Shown here: piece after piece, positions 26,201 to 38,985 of the stretch
How the letters are laid out: each line of letters opens with the position of its first letter
Numbering within the stretch: position 1 is the stretch's first letter
Assembly: GCA_001466705.2 (NCBI GenBank)
Contig: LATX02000206.1
Location: 62,001 to 126,000, forward strand
Reading direction: 5' to 3'
Length of the DNA stretch: 64,000 bases
Origin: Moniliophthora roreri
Taxonomy: Eukaryota > Basidiomycota > Agaricomycetes > Agaricales > Marasmiaceae
Program-made: the position numbers and the translations under genes
The notes under the pieces: generated by a model
Told to the model about the DNA's origin: nothing
Databases searched by the model: none
The model's input: the letters and a program-made list of their open reading frames with translations, nothing else

Positions 26201-28351
26201 TTAGTGATTTTCATCAGCTTGGATAAGAGCAATGGCCCGTTCTGAGCGAGGAACGATGCTACATTTGAATGACACAGGATGACTATAACATAATAATGTT
26301 AGTACATGATTCGAGAGTCACTAGCTCAATACCGACCTAATAGTTCCTGTGGTCTGGTCATTGATGATAGTAGAACCGTCCTTGGGCATGCCAATTTCGA
26401 AGCAGTGTAAGATCATGGCGCACGAGATAAAAACGGAAGCATCAGCGAGAACTCGACCTATCGGACCGTTCAGTTATCTAAAGGAGAGATGGGAAGAATC
26501 AGCGTCTTACCAGGGCATATCCTGTACACAAATGTCAGCTAATGATTCCCATGCCATTCAGAAAAACTACGTACCTTCGTCCGAAACCGAACATTGCGTC
26601 CCGAGGATCCGGCTCAGGTTTATGGTTGGCGGTAGCCAAAAAGCGTTCGGGTTTGAATTTCATGGGCTCAGGATAGACTTCCGGGTCATGAGTCATTTTC
26701 CTGCAGAACTTTTAGTCATTGCACCAACTCTTTTGAGACAAAACTAACCAGAGATTAGGGATGACGAGGGTGCCTTTGGGAATGTAGTAGCCCTGGAAAA
26801 TGTTGTCCTCGAGGACACGGTGAGGAATAGCTAAATCCAGGATAGTCAGAATTGCCCCTGTCAGAAAGACGAACCAAAGTACCGGTGGGGACGACAGAAT
26901 GCCATCTCATGGCTTCAAATGCAATAGCATTGACGTAAGGAAGGTTGGCTCGATCTTCAAAATTGGGTAGTCGGCCCTTGCCAACGACGGCGTCGAGTTC
27001 AGCCCGTGCTTTTTCCTGCACCTCGGGGAACAGGGCCATAGCTTTGAAGAAGGCATGAATGGTAGCAACAGTCTGAAAAACGCATTAGTCTCCATTCAGG
27101 CAACATTAAATCGGGCCAACCGTATCGGCACCACCTGTAAATTAATGAAATCAGGACTATTTCCCAATGTTTGATGGTGCGACATACCGGAATACAAGGA
27201 AGCAGCAGACCATTTGACCTCAAATTCTTCTTCGGCGGTGAGTTTCTTCTCTTCCAGAAGAGATGACGTGTAGGATACAGGAGCCGTACCGGAGGCCTAA
27301 GAAATCGGCTTAGCACGATAGGAACGACATGAGATGCAGCAGGGTGCTTACCACCTGGTCTTTCACAAATTGGAAAGGTTGTTCAACCATTTCCTCGAGG
27401 CAGCGCGCCCACTCCTTGGCAGTTTGCTTGAATCCCGTACCGGGGAACCAATCCGGAACGTTCATAACTGTTTAGCCGTTATTGGGAGCAGAACTTGACG
27501 ATGGAAGGTACAATCAACTCACGAGCAGGTAAGAAGTTGACCAAGAATCCACCAGGTGCTGTTGATTTCGAGAATTGATCTACGGCAGTATCCGCTAGAG
27601 AAACGAAGGGATCCTCGCCCTCCTTCACTTCATAACCGTGAGAGATACGCAGAATAATAGCACCAGCAGTCCTAAGAAAGAGAATAAGTTAGCTATCGGG
27701 ACAAACAGCAAAACAAGCTACGCACTTTCGAATGTGGTCCTGGAATGCATCTGGCTTTGCCAATAGACGCTTGAGGAACCGATGAGTTTCCAATTCCTCA
27801 ATGGGATGGAAGCCCTTCATAAGCTGAGCGTTGCCGAAGAGTTGATGAGCGAGGCGACGGTAGTTTCTGAATCGCTGACTGTAGGGAACCAAAACGAGCG
27901 TATTTTTCCATCCGACCAATTCACCACCCATAGGGATCACTGGTCGATCAGAATAGATAGCGCCCTGCTTGTCTAACATGTCGACCGCAAGTTTGCTCGA
28001 GTTGAGGATAATGAAATTTTGACCAAACACTACGAAATTATAGGATTGAGGACTCATTAAACATCACTTTGTTCATACGCCACAAACCTGACACGGAGCA
28101 GATGTCGCCTGCACATTAGGTCAGCAAGACGATCCCACACGTAGTAGGAACAGCGCACCATACTGCTCTCCCCACTTCGCGAAAGTGAGCCATTCTTTCT
28201 CACTCGGCATGTCGAGGAGGTTGCCAATGAGAGGCCTACGCTTTGGACCAGGGGGAAGAGGCAAAGGAAGCTTAGAAGAAAACAAACGAGTGAGAACATA
28301 AAGGGCCACAGCGCCGCAAACTATGTCGAGTAGGATCATGAAGGCCCCCAT
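26201..28351 (-). CDS. Cytochrome P450 monooxygenase, ER-anchored
   Basis: A multi-exon gene. It begins with a membrane anchor ([19 protein letters not shown]) and the proline-rich [14 protein letters not shown]. Next come the substrate-binding half, the I-helix oxygen-binding YSGGADTT (split over introns near 27,130-27,200), the K-helix ExxR as EAMR, and the heme loop FGFGRRICPG around 26,510-26,590, where introns interrupt it. The C-terminal exons end at TAA 26,201-26,203. The predicted intron near 26,836-26,888 joins VVPT to AIPHRVLED, the expected alignment for fungal P450s of the O-methylsterigmatocystin-oxidoreductase-like group. The substrate is unknown. It lies 10 kb from PKS-2 with unrelated genes between, so a role in polyene tailoring is speculative. 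Confidence 0.93.
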
Positions 28352-29380
28352 GGCTGGAATGGTAGTAAAGGAAGGTAAAGAGTGATGAATTCCTTTCGGT
28401 GCGCTTAGCAAGTTAAGTGGGAGAGAGGTAGGGTCATAAGACCGTGAGCAGTAGTTCCAAAAGCGTCTGATAACGGGAACAGTTCCAATACGCGAGATCC
28501 GCGGGGTCCTGAGAGAGATGTGTCGCCATTTGTGATATTGTTTCCTTCAATCGTCAGTGAAGCGACCTGTTATGTAAAGGTTCTATTGCCGGAAGTAACA
28601 TACCATCAATCAAGCACCTGCTTTCCGATAGGATCAGACCTTTACATATCATGATGCCCTCTTTGGAGTTACCGTAGTAAATCTGCAAAAGCCGCAAGAA
28701 CTTCTGACCGAACTTCGCTCGGTAGTGGACGGCTAGACAGCAAGACCCTTGATGTGTGGGAGACTGGGGCCGCTCTACCAGGAGATACGTACGACAGTAA
28801 GGTCTTGAGAGAAATGGGCCCCGAACGCGCCGAGCGAGCGATAACTAGCGCAGGGGAATGAGAGTTCTGAAGTTGACTGTTGTATACAGTAAGAGGAAGT
28901 GAAGGACGTGTGCTTGTCCTTGTTTGTCAACGGCTTCATCTTAAGTTACAAGGGAAAATCACAACTTCCTTCCGTTTTTCCCTCTGGATTTCTCTAGCTA
29001 TGCTCCGTTATACTTATACTGCCCTCCACGCCTGACCGTAAACGAGTCTACATTCATGGTCCAAATTATCACTAGCTTGCACTTGGTACTGCTAGTTGCT
29101 GTCATTTGGGAATTCGCCCGTACCTGCGATCCAAGCATCTACTTGTCAATCACATCAGACCTCCGTATGGAAAATATCCAGGGTTCCGCAAGTCTATCAA
29201 CCCATGGAGTAATTAGATTTTGGCCACGAGGAATCGTGATATCAAAGTCCCCTCAGATTTACTCGGACTCCGTAACCATCTCGCTGCTACTACCATCGAC
29301 TGGTATTTGAAGCCCGTCGGATTTCCAATCAATTTTCCCCCACCTTCGTTACTCTTCCGTCACGGTCACTGCTCAACAAG
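28352..29380. other. Divergent intergenic region
   Basis: The shared upstream region of the P450 and the DUF6534 gene. No open frame here has features of a gene and no repeat is evident. Confidence 0.5.
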
Positions 29381-31490
29381 ATGTCTGACGCAGCTACTTG
29401 CACCCTCAATATCCCCCCTCTGCACAACACCGTGAGCTTCAGTTCGCCAATCTGGTTCGACGCGACTAACCAAGTATTTAAGATGGGTGCTCTTTTTATT
29501 GGTGTATCGTAAGTCTGGTCGCCTCAAACACTTAAATATACTGACGTTGTATGTTATTCAGCCTGGCCGGAGCGTAAGTTGCAATCCAATCGTCATTGTC
29601 TCGTAGGGACTTACTTGATTGGTGCAGATTATGGGGCATAACTTCGATGCAAACTTACAACTACTTCTTGGTGAGGTCGTTTCGTGGACAAGGTCGAATA
29701 GCCATTGATTATGCTGCAGCAATACTGGAGAGTTGACAGGCCAATCCTTAATATGACTGTACGTTCGAGTCTTTGCCAGGTTTTAATGGTTTCTTACCTC
29801 TACCGTACAGGTCGGCATCGTATAGTCAGTGTGTTCCAATTACCTAGCCGTAGACCTTCCCACAACTCACCCTGCAACTCCAGTATTTTTGATACGGTCC
29901 ATCAGCTCATGTTGTCTCATTTGCTCTATGTTTACCTTGTCTCGAACTGGGGCAATCCGGCCATCCTTGCTACTCTTCTTTGGTGAGTATGCATGCCACT
30001 TTTTCAATCTCTGCTCTAATCATTATTTCCTTTCAGGAGCGTTCTGGTAAGATCTGCGCGACTTTCATCGTTTGCAAATTTGAATGTAATATTGCCGTAG
30101 ATTATGGTCCTCATGTCTGTAAGTCACTCTGTTTTGATCGATCTCTTCTACGGTTTAACAACCACAAAGGCCTTCATCGGATTCATCGTGCAACTGTGAG
30201 CACTTCCGTCGACCTGGTATATGCGCTATCATACTAAAGAGGCTTAACCCCCTGCAGATTCTTGTGCTACCGCGTTTACGTTCGTGCGTATCGATTACCT
30301 TCCTCCGCTGAAACAAAGACCGATGACACTCGTGATAGTGAGCCGCAACAACTATATTGTCACCGGTGTTGTTGTAAGTGGTTTGGGTAGTCCCTTCTGA
30401 GTCGCCATCTGACGGGTCACCTATCTAGGTTCTACCGGTGCTTGCCTTGTTCACTATTACCATGGCATACTTTGGCACTGCGTAAGCATGCCTCTCCGCA
30501 TCACCTCGCTCCGTCTGTCCTAACTTTTTGCAATAGCTGGAGCCAGCATTTCACCCTTTTCGCTGACCTTGCAAGGATCAAAGTACGTTTTCTAATCTCT
30601 CTGGTTCCATCGTCCTCATCATCGATGCTTTATTAGGGTCTATCAGTGACTGTGAATGTACTGGGTGCGGCCAGTGACGTCGTCATTACCAGTGCTTTGT
30701 CTTTCTATCTTTGGACGTCAAAGTCTGGCATACGCAAGTAAGATCCAACCTTCTTACGTCCGAATCGTACTGACAGTCATCGAAGGACTGACGCTATAAT
30801 GAACCGACTCATCTTGTTCTGCGTGAGATCTGGGTTACTTACCACGTACGTCGTCCATCCTTCTATTTGATTCACCGGCTCAGATAATACTGCTTAGGGT
30901 CACTGCCATCCTTTCACTCATTACAGTAAGCGTTTCTTGACGCTTACCATCTTATGCCCTGCGATTGATGTATTGGGACATTTCCAGATCCAAGTTTACC
31001 CGGACACCTTCATTTACATCTGCTTCTATTCTATTCTTGCGCGGTGTAAGTACTCCTTTGGTGATGTGAGTCCTGCCTACTTACAATTTCCCAAAGTCTA
31101 CTCGTTCTCACTACTAGCAACGTGCGTGCATATCTCTTCAATCTGAGCCCTCGATTGACCGTCATCCCTATAGTTTGAACGCGAGAAGCGATCTCAGGAG
31201 TCAAACCTCTAATGGCGCAAACTCCTTCGCTGCTTCCGTATCGCTGGAGCCTAACCCAGGCAATGCATGGTCTCGTCGACCCCAGGAATCCAGCAATGGC
31301 GTGGTAAGCTTTTCACATTTAATCTCACACATGTAGTCTAATTTCACGGCTGTAGCGACATATTGCCATTAAACAGGACGTTGAAACTATGATTGATCAT
31401 GGTGAATACGAAATGAAGGTCAGCATCTCTAAGCTAAAGTGTTTATCAGGACTAACAGCAGTATCGTAGCCCGGCCAAGCACTGCCTTGA
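29381..31490 (+). CDS. DUF6534 seven-transmembrane protein
   Basis: A gene of many small exons, starting at ATG 29,381 and ending near TGA 31,488-31,490. The first helix is FKMGALFIGVSLAGALWGIT, followed by MQTYNYFLQYWRVD. The central helices are VYIFDTVHQLMLSHLLYVYL, then NVLGAASDVVITSALSFYLW. The cytosolic motif MNRLILFCVRSGLLTT precedes the last helices (FTLTILCPA and DTFIYICFYSILARLYSFSL). These blocks are typical of the DUF6534 family, abundant in Agaricomycetes and of unknown function. The tail is hydrophilic and Ser/Asn-rich. Small introns of about 45-60 nt and exons as short as 12-20 nt make automatic models error-prone here. Confidence 0.85.
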
Positions 31491-34439
31491 ACATCAGGCG
31501 GCCGTTTAGGTTTGTGAGACCACCAGGTAGTAGATACCGCTGGGTGATATCCGCGCCCAAGTACGACGGATCGCTACTTTGATCTTGAAAATTTTTATTG
31601 GAATTATCTATATAGGTCCTCTGGAAAGTCCAGTTAGTTGCATATGTGTATCGTAGAGGCAGGCTACGACGAGCTATTCGTGATTTCGTGATAATTGCAG
31701 CTCGCTTGTTTGAAACGTTCCGAGAGTTAGGAGTGGGATGCCATGATCAGGGTCGCAACATGCGGCTATCTGTCGTCTTACAGAACATGGTTACTGGTTT
31801 GCTTCCCTGAGCGGTGAGTAAACTTGATATGTTGTCACAATAAAAAAACGCTTCGGTCCTAGATTCGAGGTCCCACCTTTTGTGAACGAGACACACGATC
31901 GCAACGGTACACGAGGCTCTCTAGAATAGCGCGGGAAACAAAGTGCTACGAAGAAACTTGTATGACCTTCTCGCTCATTCTCAAGGTTCAGGGCATTTTT
32001 GATTTTCGGCGACTTCCTGTCATTCTCAAGCTCGAACACACACGTTCCACTTCAAAGCCTTGTCTGAATTCTGTAAACCTACAGCCCACATAATTGGAGT
32101 TGTCACTTTGGAAATCGTGGAAGATATATAATAGCAAGTTCCTGCTCGCATAAACTGTACCAGCTAGAAGGCGCCCTAGGTCCAACGGACTCTAGCATCC
32201 TTTACTTCTAGACTATTTACGGCAACCTAGTACCTCACAGGTACCATTCTGGCTGCCCGAGCTTCGGGGGGTCTGGCAAGTGGAAGCGAAACAAAATTTT
32301 CCAGCCCAGCCGGACTTGGGCTCAGCAAACCTGAACGGCAAACTTTCTGGCTGTGATTTCCAAGGAGGTTGCAGTATCCAGATTCACGGCGGCCTAAAGG
32401 TCTCTGACTTGATAATTCCTACCCCGCATCTCGGAGTCGGCTGCCAGGACGATACCAGTATGTCACTTTGAGAGTTACCCGTTCCAGGGAAGATGCAGCT
32501 ACGCGAGATTCAAGGTTAGAGGGTCGTTGAGGGATCCTGTCTCCAGTTCATAAAGTGCAGACCCTGAAAGAAAAATTTTTAAGGGTTTCTTTTTAAATAG
32601 TTAAGCGGTCTCCAGTAATGTCATGGACATAGATATCACCGTGATTGGAGTCTGAGAACGCTCGTGCCGAGATTAGGGACGACTGATGAGGAACACAGAC
32701 ATCACTTACTAAATAGCCATGTGTAGATGCAGATTCCAGAACGAGGACACGGGTAACCACGGTAGTCGACACTTTTGAACAATAATAATAAGGATTAAAA
32801 AAAATAACGCATCGGCCATGAGGGTAACGTTACCAAATAGATGCTGTATGGAGGGACCTGTAACACTGTTCTTCGTTAAGTTTTTGAGTGATGACGAATG
32901 ATGACGGACTTTGAGGTTTCCGGGATATGTTTCACGCGCTCATCCGAGATAGACATCTGTCGTTAGGCGCCGATATAGACGCCGCTTTTCTCGCTGTTGC
33001 TAAGCAGCCGCAGTAAAGCCCAGCCCGAGCCCAGTTGAGAAATGGACGAGTCATAACCAGTCCTCGATCTCAAGTCCACAAGTCCACAAGCAACTCCCAT
33101 AGGTCCGTGATGTTGCGGTAAGAAAAGTGCTTGTCGCTTAGTTTGCGCCGGGGCAAGCCAATACCGATGAGGAGATTGTGGGTACTTTCAATGTGACTAC
33201 TGGCCGGTTACTGTAACGGTGAAGTTGGTTTAGACTTGGGCATCGGTCCGAAGAGAATGACATACTTGGAGTTGACCGCACCACCGCACCAGACCAATTC
33301 TTACTTAGCGCCGCTCTACAGGAGAAAGCAGTGTTACATTCTCGTCACCCTCTACTCCTATGTCAATAACGGAATCCTGCAGGCACGCGACGGCCTGTCG
33401 GTGTAGATTACTTGCTTGGCGGCCCAACGGACGAGGAGAATCCATTCTCATACGCCAGTAATGCGACTTATGCTTTCGTCATAGCGCATCCGTGGACGCA
33501 CTTGTACAAAGAGACCTGTGGTGGCAATTAAGGACATTATATTAATGCCACTGCTACATTTCTGTCATTCTCAGAATCCCACATGCAGAGCGAGGACACG
33601 CACCAAACCTGACTATCTCTCGTCCAGAAGGCTGAGACGGCGGCGTAGGAGACATACAAAGTACTGATGGATCTACAAGCTCCGACGCACCGTCACTAAG
33701 CAAGTGTCGCCGATGGTCAGATGATGGTCAGATCAATCCTTAGTGATCCTCGGTCGAGATGGATGTTAGAGTACAATGCCACCGATATGCCTCTTCAGCA
33801 GAACCTAGACTAGCATAGTAGTATCGAAGACCATAACGCTTGGGATATAGAACGGGCGCGGGCATTCCGGTGTCATTTCTTAGGTGAAAAGTGACAGGAC
33901 TGCTGTCAAGCCATAGAGGAGAATACCTACTTCGCCACGAGCATGTGGTGCTTTTTGAGCTTGACATGATAGAAGAATACCACGACAATTTTGGATGTTG
34001 TGATGCTGTTTTATTCCAGTGGCAAACCGAGTTGGGGAATTCATGGCAGTGAAAGGGAGCACACTGCTGCTGCTTTTTTGCACTATTTCATGTTTAACGA
34101 GAAGAACAAATCAGTAAACATACCCAAGAATACTGTCAAACAAGTCGCATTTATCACGTCTAGCACTCTAGTCAGACCCGTGGAATCACGGAGAGTTAGC
34201 TTTGAATTCGATGCGTCGTATGACTTTGATGCGGTTCGTTACTCGCCTCCTCATTGGTCCGAGGATTGACCCGCAGCGGATATTTTAGGTGAGTAACAAC
34301 CAGTCTGGATGAGGTTTGACCGCTGATGAAACGTTCAAGACAGATGGCGACAGTTGTAGCCTGAGAAATTTTGCTTTTCCTCCTCGACCACCATGATCCC
34401 CCACGTTCTGTAGGTCAACGACGGCGACGTCCTCCATCA
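31491..34439. other. Long intergenic region, nothing supported
   Basis: Nearly 3 kb with only short overlapping frames on both strands (for example 31,791-32,039 minus and 33,991-34,269 plus), none with a recognisable domain. I found no tRNA-like cloverleaf, inverted repeat with duplication, or tandem array by eye. Confidence 0.5.
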
Positions 34440-35510
34440 ATGCACCGGTTCCAGCCGTCTGATAGAGGCTATGAACCAAAAATCTTGCAGAAAATTACAC
34501 TGTCGCAACCAGTCGAGCCGCAGAGGGACTTGGGCAGAGTTTCGTATCTACGAGCAACCTCCGAGCAGGACTCATATCCAGCATCTCCGGAAATGACTGA
34601 ATCTTGGAAGGACCCCGATTTCAGTCCTTCGACCATTCGACATCCTTTCCAGGTCGCCTCGACATATACCTATAACCCCGTGGTTACATCTCCTACCTCT
34701 GTTTCGTCAGACGTAACCAGAACCTCAAAACCGCCTACAGAGGTCACATCTATGGATCCTATTTTAGAAAGATCCCAAGGGCCGGATCGTGCGCAACTAT
34801 CCCAAAATCGACCACGTTCCTTGGCTTTCCGTCGTACGCATACGCCTGTATCCTTTTCGCGCCATTCTCGTGGAGAATACAGTCTTCGAAATACCCTGAC
34901 TCTCCTTGCACCATTCGTTCCTGCACCACCTCTCCTATCACTTTTATACCTCGTAACGGGTCATGGTATCCTGCGGAGCTCCTCCGATAGTACATCCCTC
35001 ACCAACACGACACCTTTAATCTACTCAGTTAAAATTGGTGTTATTGGCGGTGCCATCCTCGCACTCCCTCTCACCATTGTCCTTTATCTCCTTCTCTTCC
35101 CAACCCAAAATCACTCCGATACCGCCGACGAAATTCCTCTTGACTTCTTTGACGACAACGACAGCCGGCACAACGGTATACAGTCATTCCTTTCCTACCT
35201 CTCCTGTTCAGAACTGGACTTTCGCACAAAATGGCGGAGCATGCTGGGTTTTGTCGGCGTCATGGTCATCGTCGTATTTGTCGGCACCATAAGTGGTCCT
35301 CTGGGCGTCACCTGTCTATCAGCCAACGGCCCTTCGCTCACCGCCAGTGAGGCAGCCAAGGCAGGGACAATCGGCGGATTGGTGCTATCGCCCGTGATTG
35401 TGGGTGTGAGCGTTGTCACGTTGGTTTTCTTGAGGATGAGGAAGCTCGGAGAATCGGAGGAATTGGCCCATACGGGTGCTATACCCACTTCTGGACCGAC
35501 GATTCAGTGA
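34440..35510 (+). CDS. Hypothetical membrane protein with long disordered N terminus
   Basis: A single-exon frame of 356 codons from ATG 34,440 to TGA. The first 150 or so residues are Ser/Pro/Arg-rich and look disordered. Four hydrophobic segments follow: LTLLAPFVPAPPLLSLLYLV, VIGGAILALPLTIVLYLLLF, MLGFVGVMVIVVFVGTI and IGGLVLSPVIVGVSVVTLVF, with a soluble acidic loop between the second and third. No catalytic motif or named family is recognised. The frame is open 69 bases further upstream but without an ATG. Confidence 0.7.
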   Translation: MHRFQPSDRGYEPKILQKITLSQPVEPQRDLGRVSYLRATSEQDSYPASPEMTESWKDPDFSPSTIRHPFQVASTYTYNPVVTSPTSVSSDVTRTSKPPTEVTSMDPILERSQGPDRAQLSQNRPRSLAFRRTHTPVSFSRHSRGEYSLRNTLTLLAPFVPAPPLLSLLYLVTGHGILRSSSDSTSLTNTTPLIYSVKIGVIGGAILALPLTIVLYLLLFPTQNHSDTADEIPLDFFDDNDSRHNGIQSFLSYLSCSELDFRTKWRSMLGFVGVMVIVVFVGTISGPLGVTCLSANGPSLTASEAAKAGTIGGLVLSPVIVGVSVVTLVFLRMRKLGESEELAHTGAIPTSGPTIQ

Positions 35511-36400
35511 TGTCTATACCTGCTCAATGTGTGTTGTTGTATCACTACGCATGTGTTACGGATAGCTTTCCTCGTTGTTGTTGTATGTGAGTCGCCTTTT
35601 CTACCATGCATCCCGATACTGATGTTGCCTTTTTGCTACAGGTAATTGCGTTGATCAGTTCACATCTATGGACCTGTGGTTATCTTTTGGGGTATTATTG
35701 TTATTGTATTAGCATTTGGACATCTACATATCAAATCCTTACGACTCCACATTCATTGAGTAAATATCATCTACTATTCGCTTGGTGCCTTTTCCGCCTA
35801 GCATACTGTAGACATACCATAGATATAGTGCTCGTTTATCTATTCCATCTGGACGTTGATATCGGACTGTAGTAACCCCCGGCGTAATCCTATACCACCG
35901 AGAGAAGGTTTTAGCCTATCATTTCGTGTGTATGGGAATGTATCTAAGGATGTATACATATACGGGTTTTGGCCCGTACAGAAGGGGCTCTCTATATCCG
36001 GCACGGATGCGTTGTGAATTTTGTGTGACAATCGCTTTACACCAGGAAGAGATGCCTATTCCCTGAGGTTCCCATTACACGATACGGGACTATAATACAC
36101 TAGCAACGGGCACGAGCGTGGTCCTTCCAGGCACAACCCAATTACATCGAAGTTCCCTCAGCGTTTGGTACCGATTCTAGGAGGTAGTTCGGAGCTATAT
36201 TTAGCGAATCTTGAGTGAAGAACTTGAGTTCATAGGAACAAAAGCCTACAAACACACATTATTGTAGACATAAGCAGTAAGATGAAATTAAGACAGTAAC
36301 CTAAGACATAAGAAAGCAGATGATTCAAAGTTCCTCAACCGAAATGGAAAATTTCTACAGATGTGATGTGCCCGATAATATCGGTCTGCCACCGCCACAA
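35511..36400. other. Intergenic, nothing seen
   Basis: AT-rich sequence between convergent genes, probably holding both 3' UTRs. A short open frame at 35,606-35,872 has no support. Confidence 0.5.
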
Positions 36401-38127
36401 TCAGCACTTTGGGCACAGCGAGAAAGTTAAGAAACGAACCTTGATCCCTATGATCCTCTCGTCGTCCATCAATGCACCATCAAACCCGTACAATTGCTTT
36501 GTCCGACTCTCCACGAACGGCAAATACGAATTGATTTGATCTGCAAAGATATGCGCCGATTCCTCAAGTAACGTCGCTCCTCGCCTGACAATAGGTCCAG
36601 TATAAATCTCCTTCTCCTCTGGACTCATCTCATCTAACTGCTTCTGAACCTTCCTTACGCTTCCTCTGCCAAAATCATACACAACCAGTGGTGCAGGATT
36701 CCTATGCCCCAGCACATCCAGTTCCCAATCATCTGTGGGCAGCATGACAAATCGCTGCCCACAAGTGGTCGTTATCCACCTGGAAGGTAAATCGCCTCCG
36801 CAGTCGATGCAATACGTCACAGGCGGAGCCCATGCGAGCCACGGGACGGGTATCTTCATACCATCTTCGCCCATAGCCAGCCTTGCGTTTCTTTCTTCAT
36901 CATCCATTTCCACGAGATCCAATAAGGACGAGCGATGTACGAAGACGCTGATAAGTGTAACGTTCGGGTGTCCGTGAATGCGTAAATGAAGTAGTACAAC
37001 GGAATCCTTGGGTGAAGGGTGAAACGGTCTGTCAGATTTAAGTGTAGCTCCTGAGGCAGTAGGATTGGGTTCGCTACGGCAGGAGATGTAGCGTAGCGTG
37101 TGACCAGGAGCTAGTTCTGGAAGACCAAGGATGCGAATCGGCGCATCTGGTGGGTCCTCTGTGGGAGATGGGATCTTCCATATCTCGAGTGTATTGGCGG
37201 AAGTGTTGGGGAGAAGAATGAGATTTTCCGTCAAAAAGATGATTCCGCCGTATGAATCAGGTTCTCCGTCGATGTGCTGTGGATGCGGGAAGGATAAGCA
37301 CGCGAAATCAATATCGGGGCTAGCGTACTCACAAGTAACACCTTGCCAGTTTTCCATTGATATACATCGACTGCGCACCTCGAATGTGGGTTTCGCCAGA
37401 ACGTGGTTACTAGGGCCATGTGGTCACCGACAATTTCGCAATTGATTGAGGGGGTGCCCCATTGTATCTCTGATCGAGTTACGGGTATCACAGGCTGCTT
37501 GGCCAACGGATGGTGGGTTCCAGTGGAAAACTGATGAATCGACAGCTCCACCATGACGAAGATTTCTGAGCCTTGTACCAGACTGTATCTACGGACTGTC
37601 AGTAGTTCTTCAGAACACAACAAAAGCTAAACTCACGAAGTAATGAGAGCAATGAGATCATGCTCGTACAGATTAATCGCAAAATCCACAATACTTCGTT
37701 GCTCCCTCGGTCCCACCCGTGGCTCAAAGGTCAACCATTCCACAGGATCCTCAGGCTTGGTTGGTAACTTGAGGTACTTCAATCGGTGTCTTGTGGCATC
37801 TCCCAAGATGTAGACTCCGGCCGATAAGTCGTAGACACTCCCTGGATTGAAATTGATCGGGGCTGATTTTTTGAAGTCGGGTCGGCAATTAATCCAAGAG
37901 TGCTCGCGTTCCTTCAGCAGGTGTAACTTTTCCGAGTTACTGAGGCCGCAATTCGGGTTATCTTCTGTTCTGCTGAGCGAAAGTTCTTCGTGGTATTGAA
38001 GGGTCGACGATTCCCGAATAATCGAATCAAAAAATCGATTGAGCTGGCTGCACTTGCCCAGATCTCGACCGGGAACGAACATCAGGACATGGATAAGTAG
38101 TTCTGTGGGCAAATCAAGCAGTTGCAT
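36401..38127 (-). CDS. F-box protein, substrate adaptor of an SCF-type ubiquitin ligase
   Basis: Three exons (37637-38127, 37333-37588, 36401-37276) give 540 residues. The N-terminal F-box reads LLDLPTELLIHVLMFVPGRD and CSQLNRFFDSIIRES, the Skp1-binding fold. The rest resembles the WD/kelch-like unannotated C-terminal halves common in basidiomycete F-box proteins, with a DHMALVTTFWRN-type strand pattern. The final exon reads to TAG after an in-frame GTTCGT, so a further short 3' exon is possible. The target is unknown. Confidence 0.82.
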
Positions 38128-38459
38128 CGGGGTTCGATGTGATGGAGGAACGAGCGGGAGAAGAAGCTTCAGATAGGCTTGATGATACAGCCGCGGCGAA
38201 AATTATTGCAATGCCAAAGATGGAAAACCGTTCACATGCGTGCCAAAATTCATGAAGGTCCATTCAACACCCTCAACGAAATCCCTTGTCCCACATTTTC
38301 TGGGCCTAAACAGTGGATTTGGACTCTGTCTGCTATGAATAGTAGAAATGAAGAAAAGACAGCATTTGAATAGGTGTTTCTCGAAAGTGTTCTGCGTTTC
38401 CTATGCAGATGGGAATCTATTTCCAAAATGGCATTAATATTCGCCACCACTGTACTAAG

Positions 38460-38760
38460 TAAGAGGTAACGGCCGTCAAACGGCCGTTTGTGTGGGTACT
38501 CCTTCGTGTTTTTATATCCATCTTCTGACCGTACCTGCCTAACCCCAACCACGACCCTCTTTAGCTGCTAACCCCAGACCCCTAACCGACCTAACGTGAG
38601 GTACAAGCCCTTGACCGTACTTCCATCACACAAACATGCAAAAGGTCATAACTCAGTTATAACCACCGGGGACCTGGGTTATAACCCCCTGGAGACGGGT
38701 TATAACCTTTTGCAGTTTTGTGCGATGTTCCTAGTCCCTAACCCCTAACCTACCCCGCTG
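38460..38760. repeat. Inverted-repeat element with GTTATAAC palindromes and CCCTAA-like tracts
   Basis: Arms 38,624-38,652 and 38,699-38,727 pair at about 25 of 29 positions around a 46-base loop, and the loop itself contains GTTATAAC palindromes. Degenerate CCTAACCCC-type stretches lie on both sides (38,541-38,600 and 38,731-38,756). A perfect ACGGCCGT...ACGGCCGT pair is at about 38,468-38,486. It looks like a non-autonomous transposon or hairpin, not a gene. Confidence 0.65.
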
Positions 38761-38985
38761 AAGACCGCTGCGCGGTCTGTGGAAGAGGATCGTTTGCCCA
38801 GCGTTCCGCCGGCCCAGCTCACGACTCATCGAGTTTCCCTGAACGAGCGCTAGTGCAAAGCGGCTGTGTCATAGCGTCATGATTTGCGACACCCTTATAG
38901 CAGAAATTGAATTATTGTACAACAACACGAGGCTATAAAACATCTAGTTCAACGAGTACGTAGAGTCCACCAAATATATAGTAAA

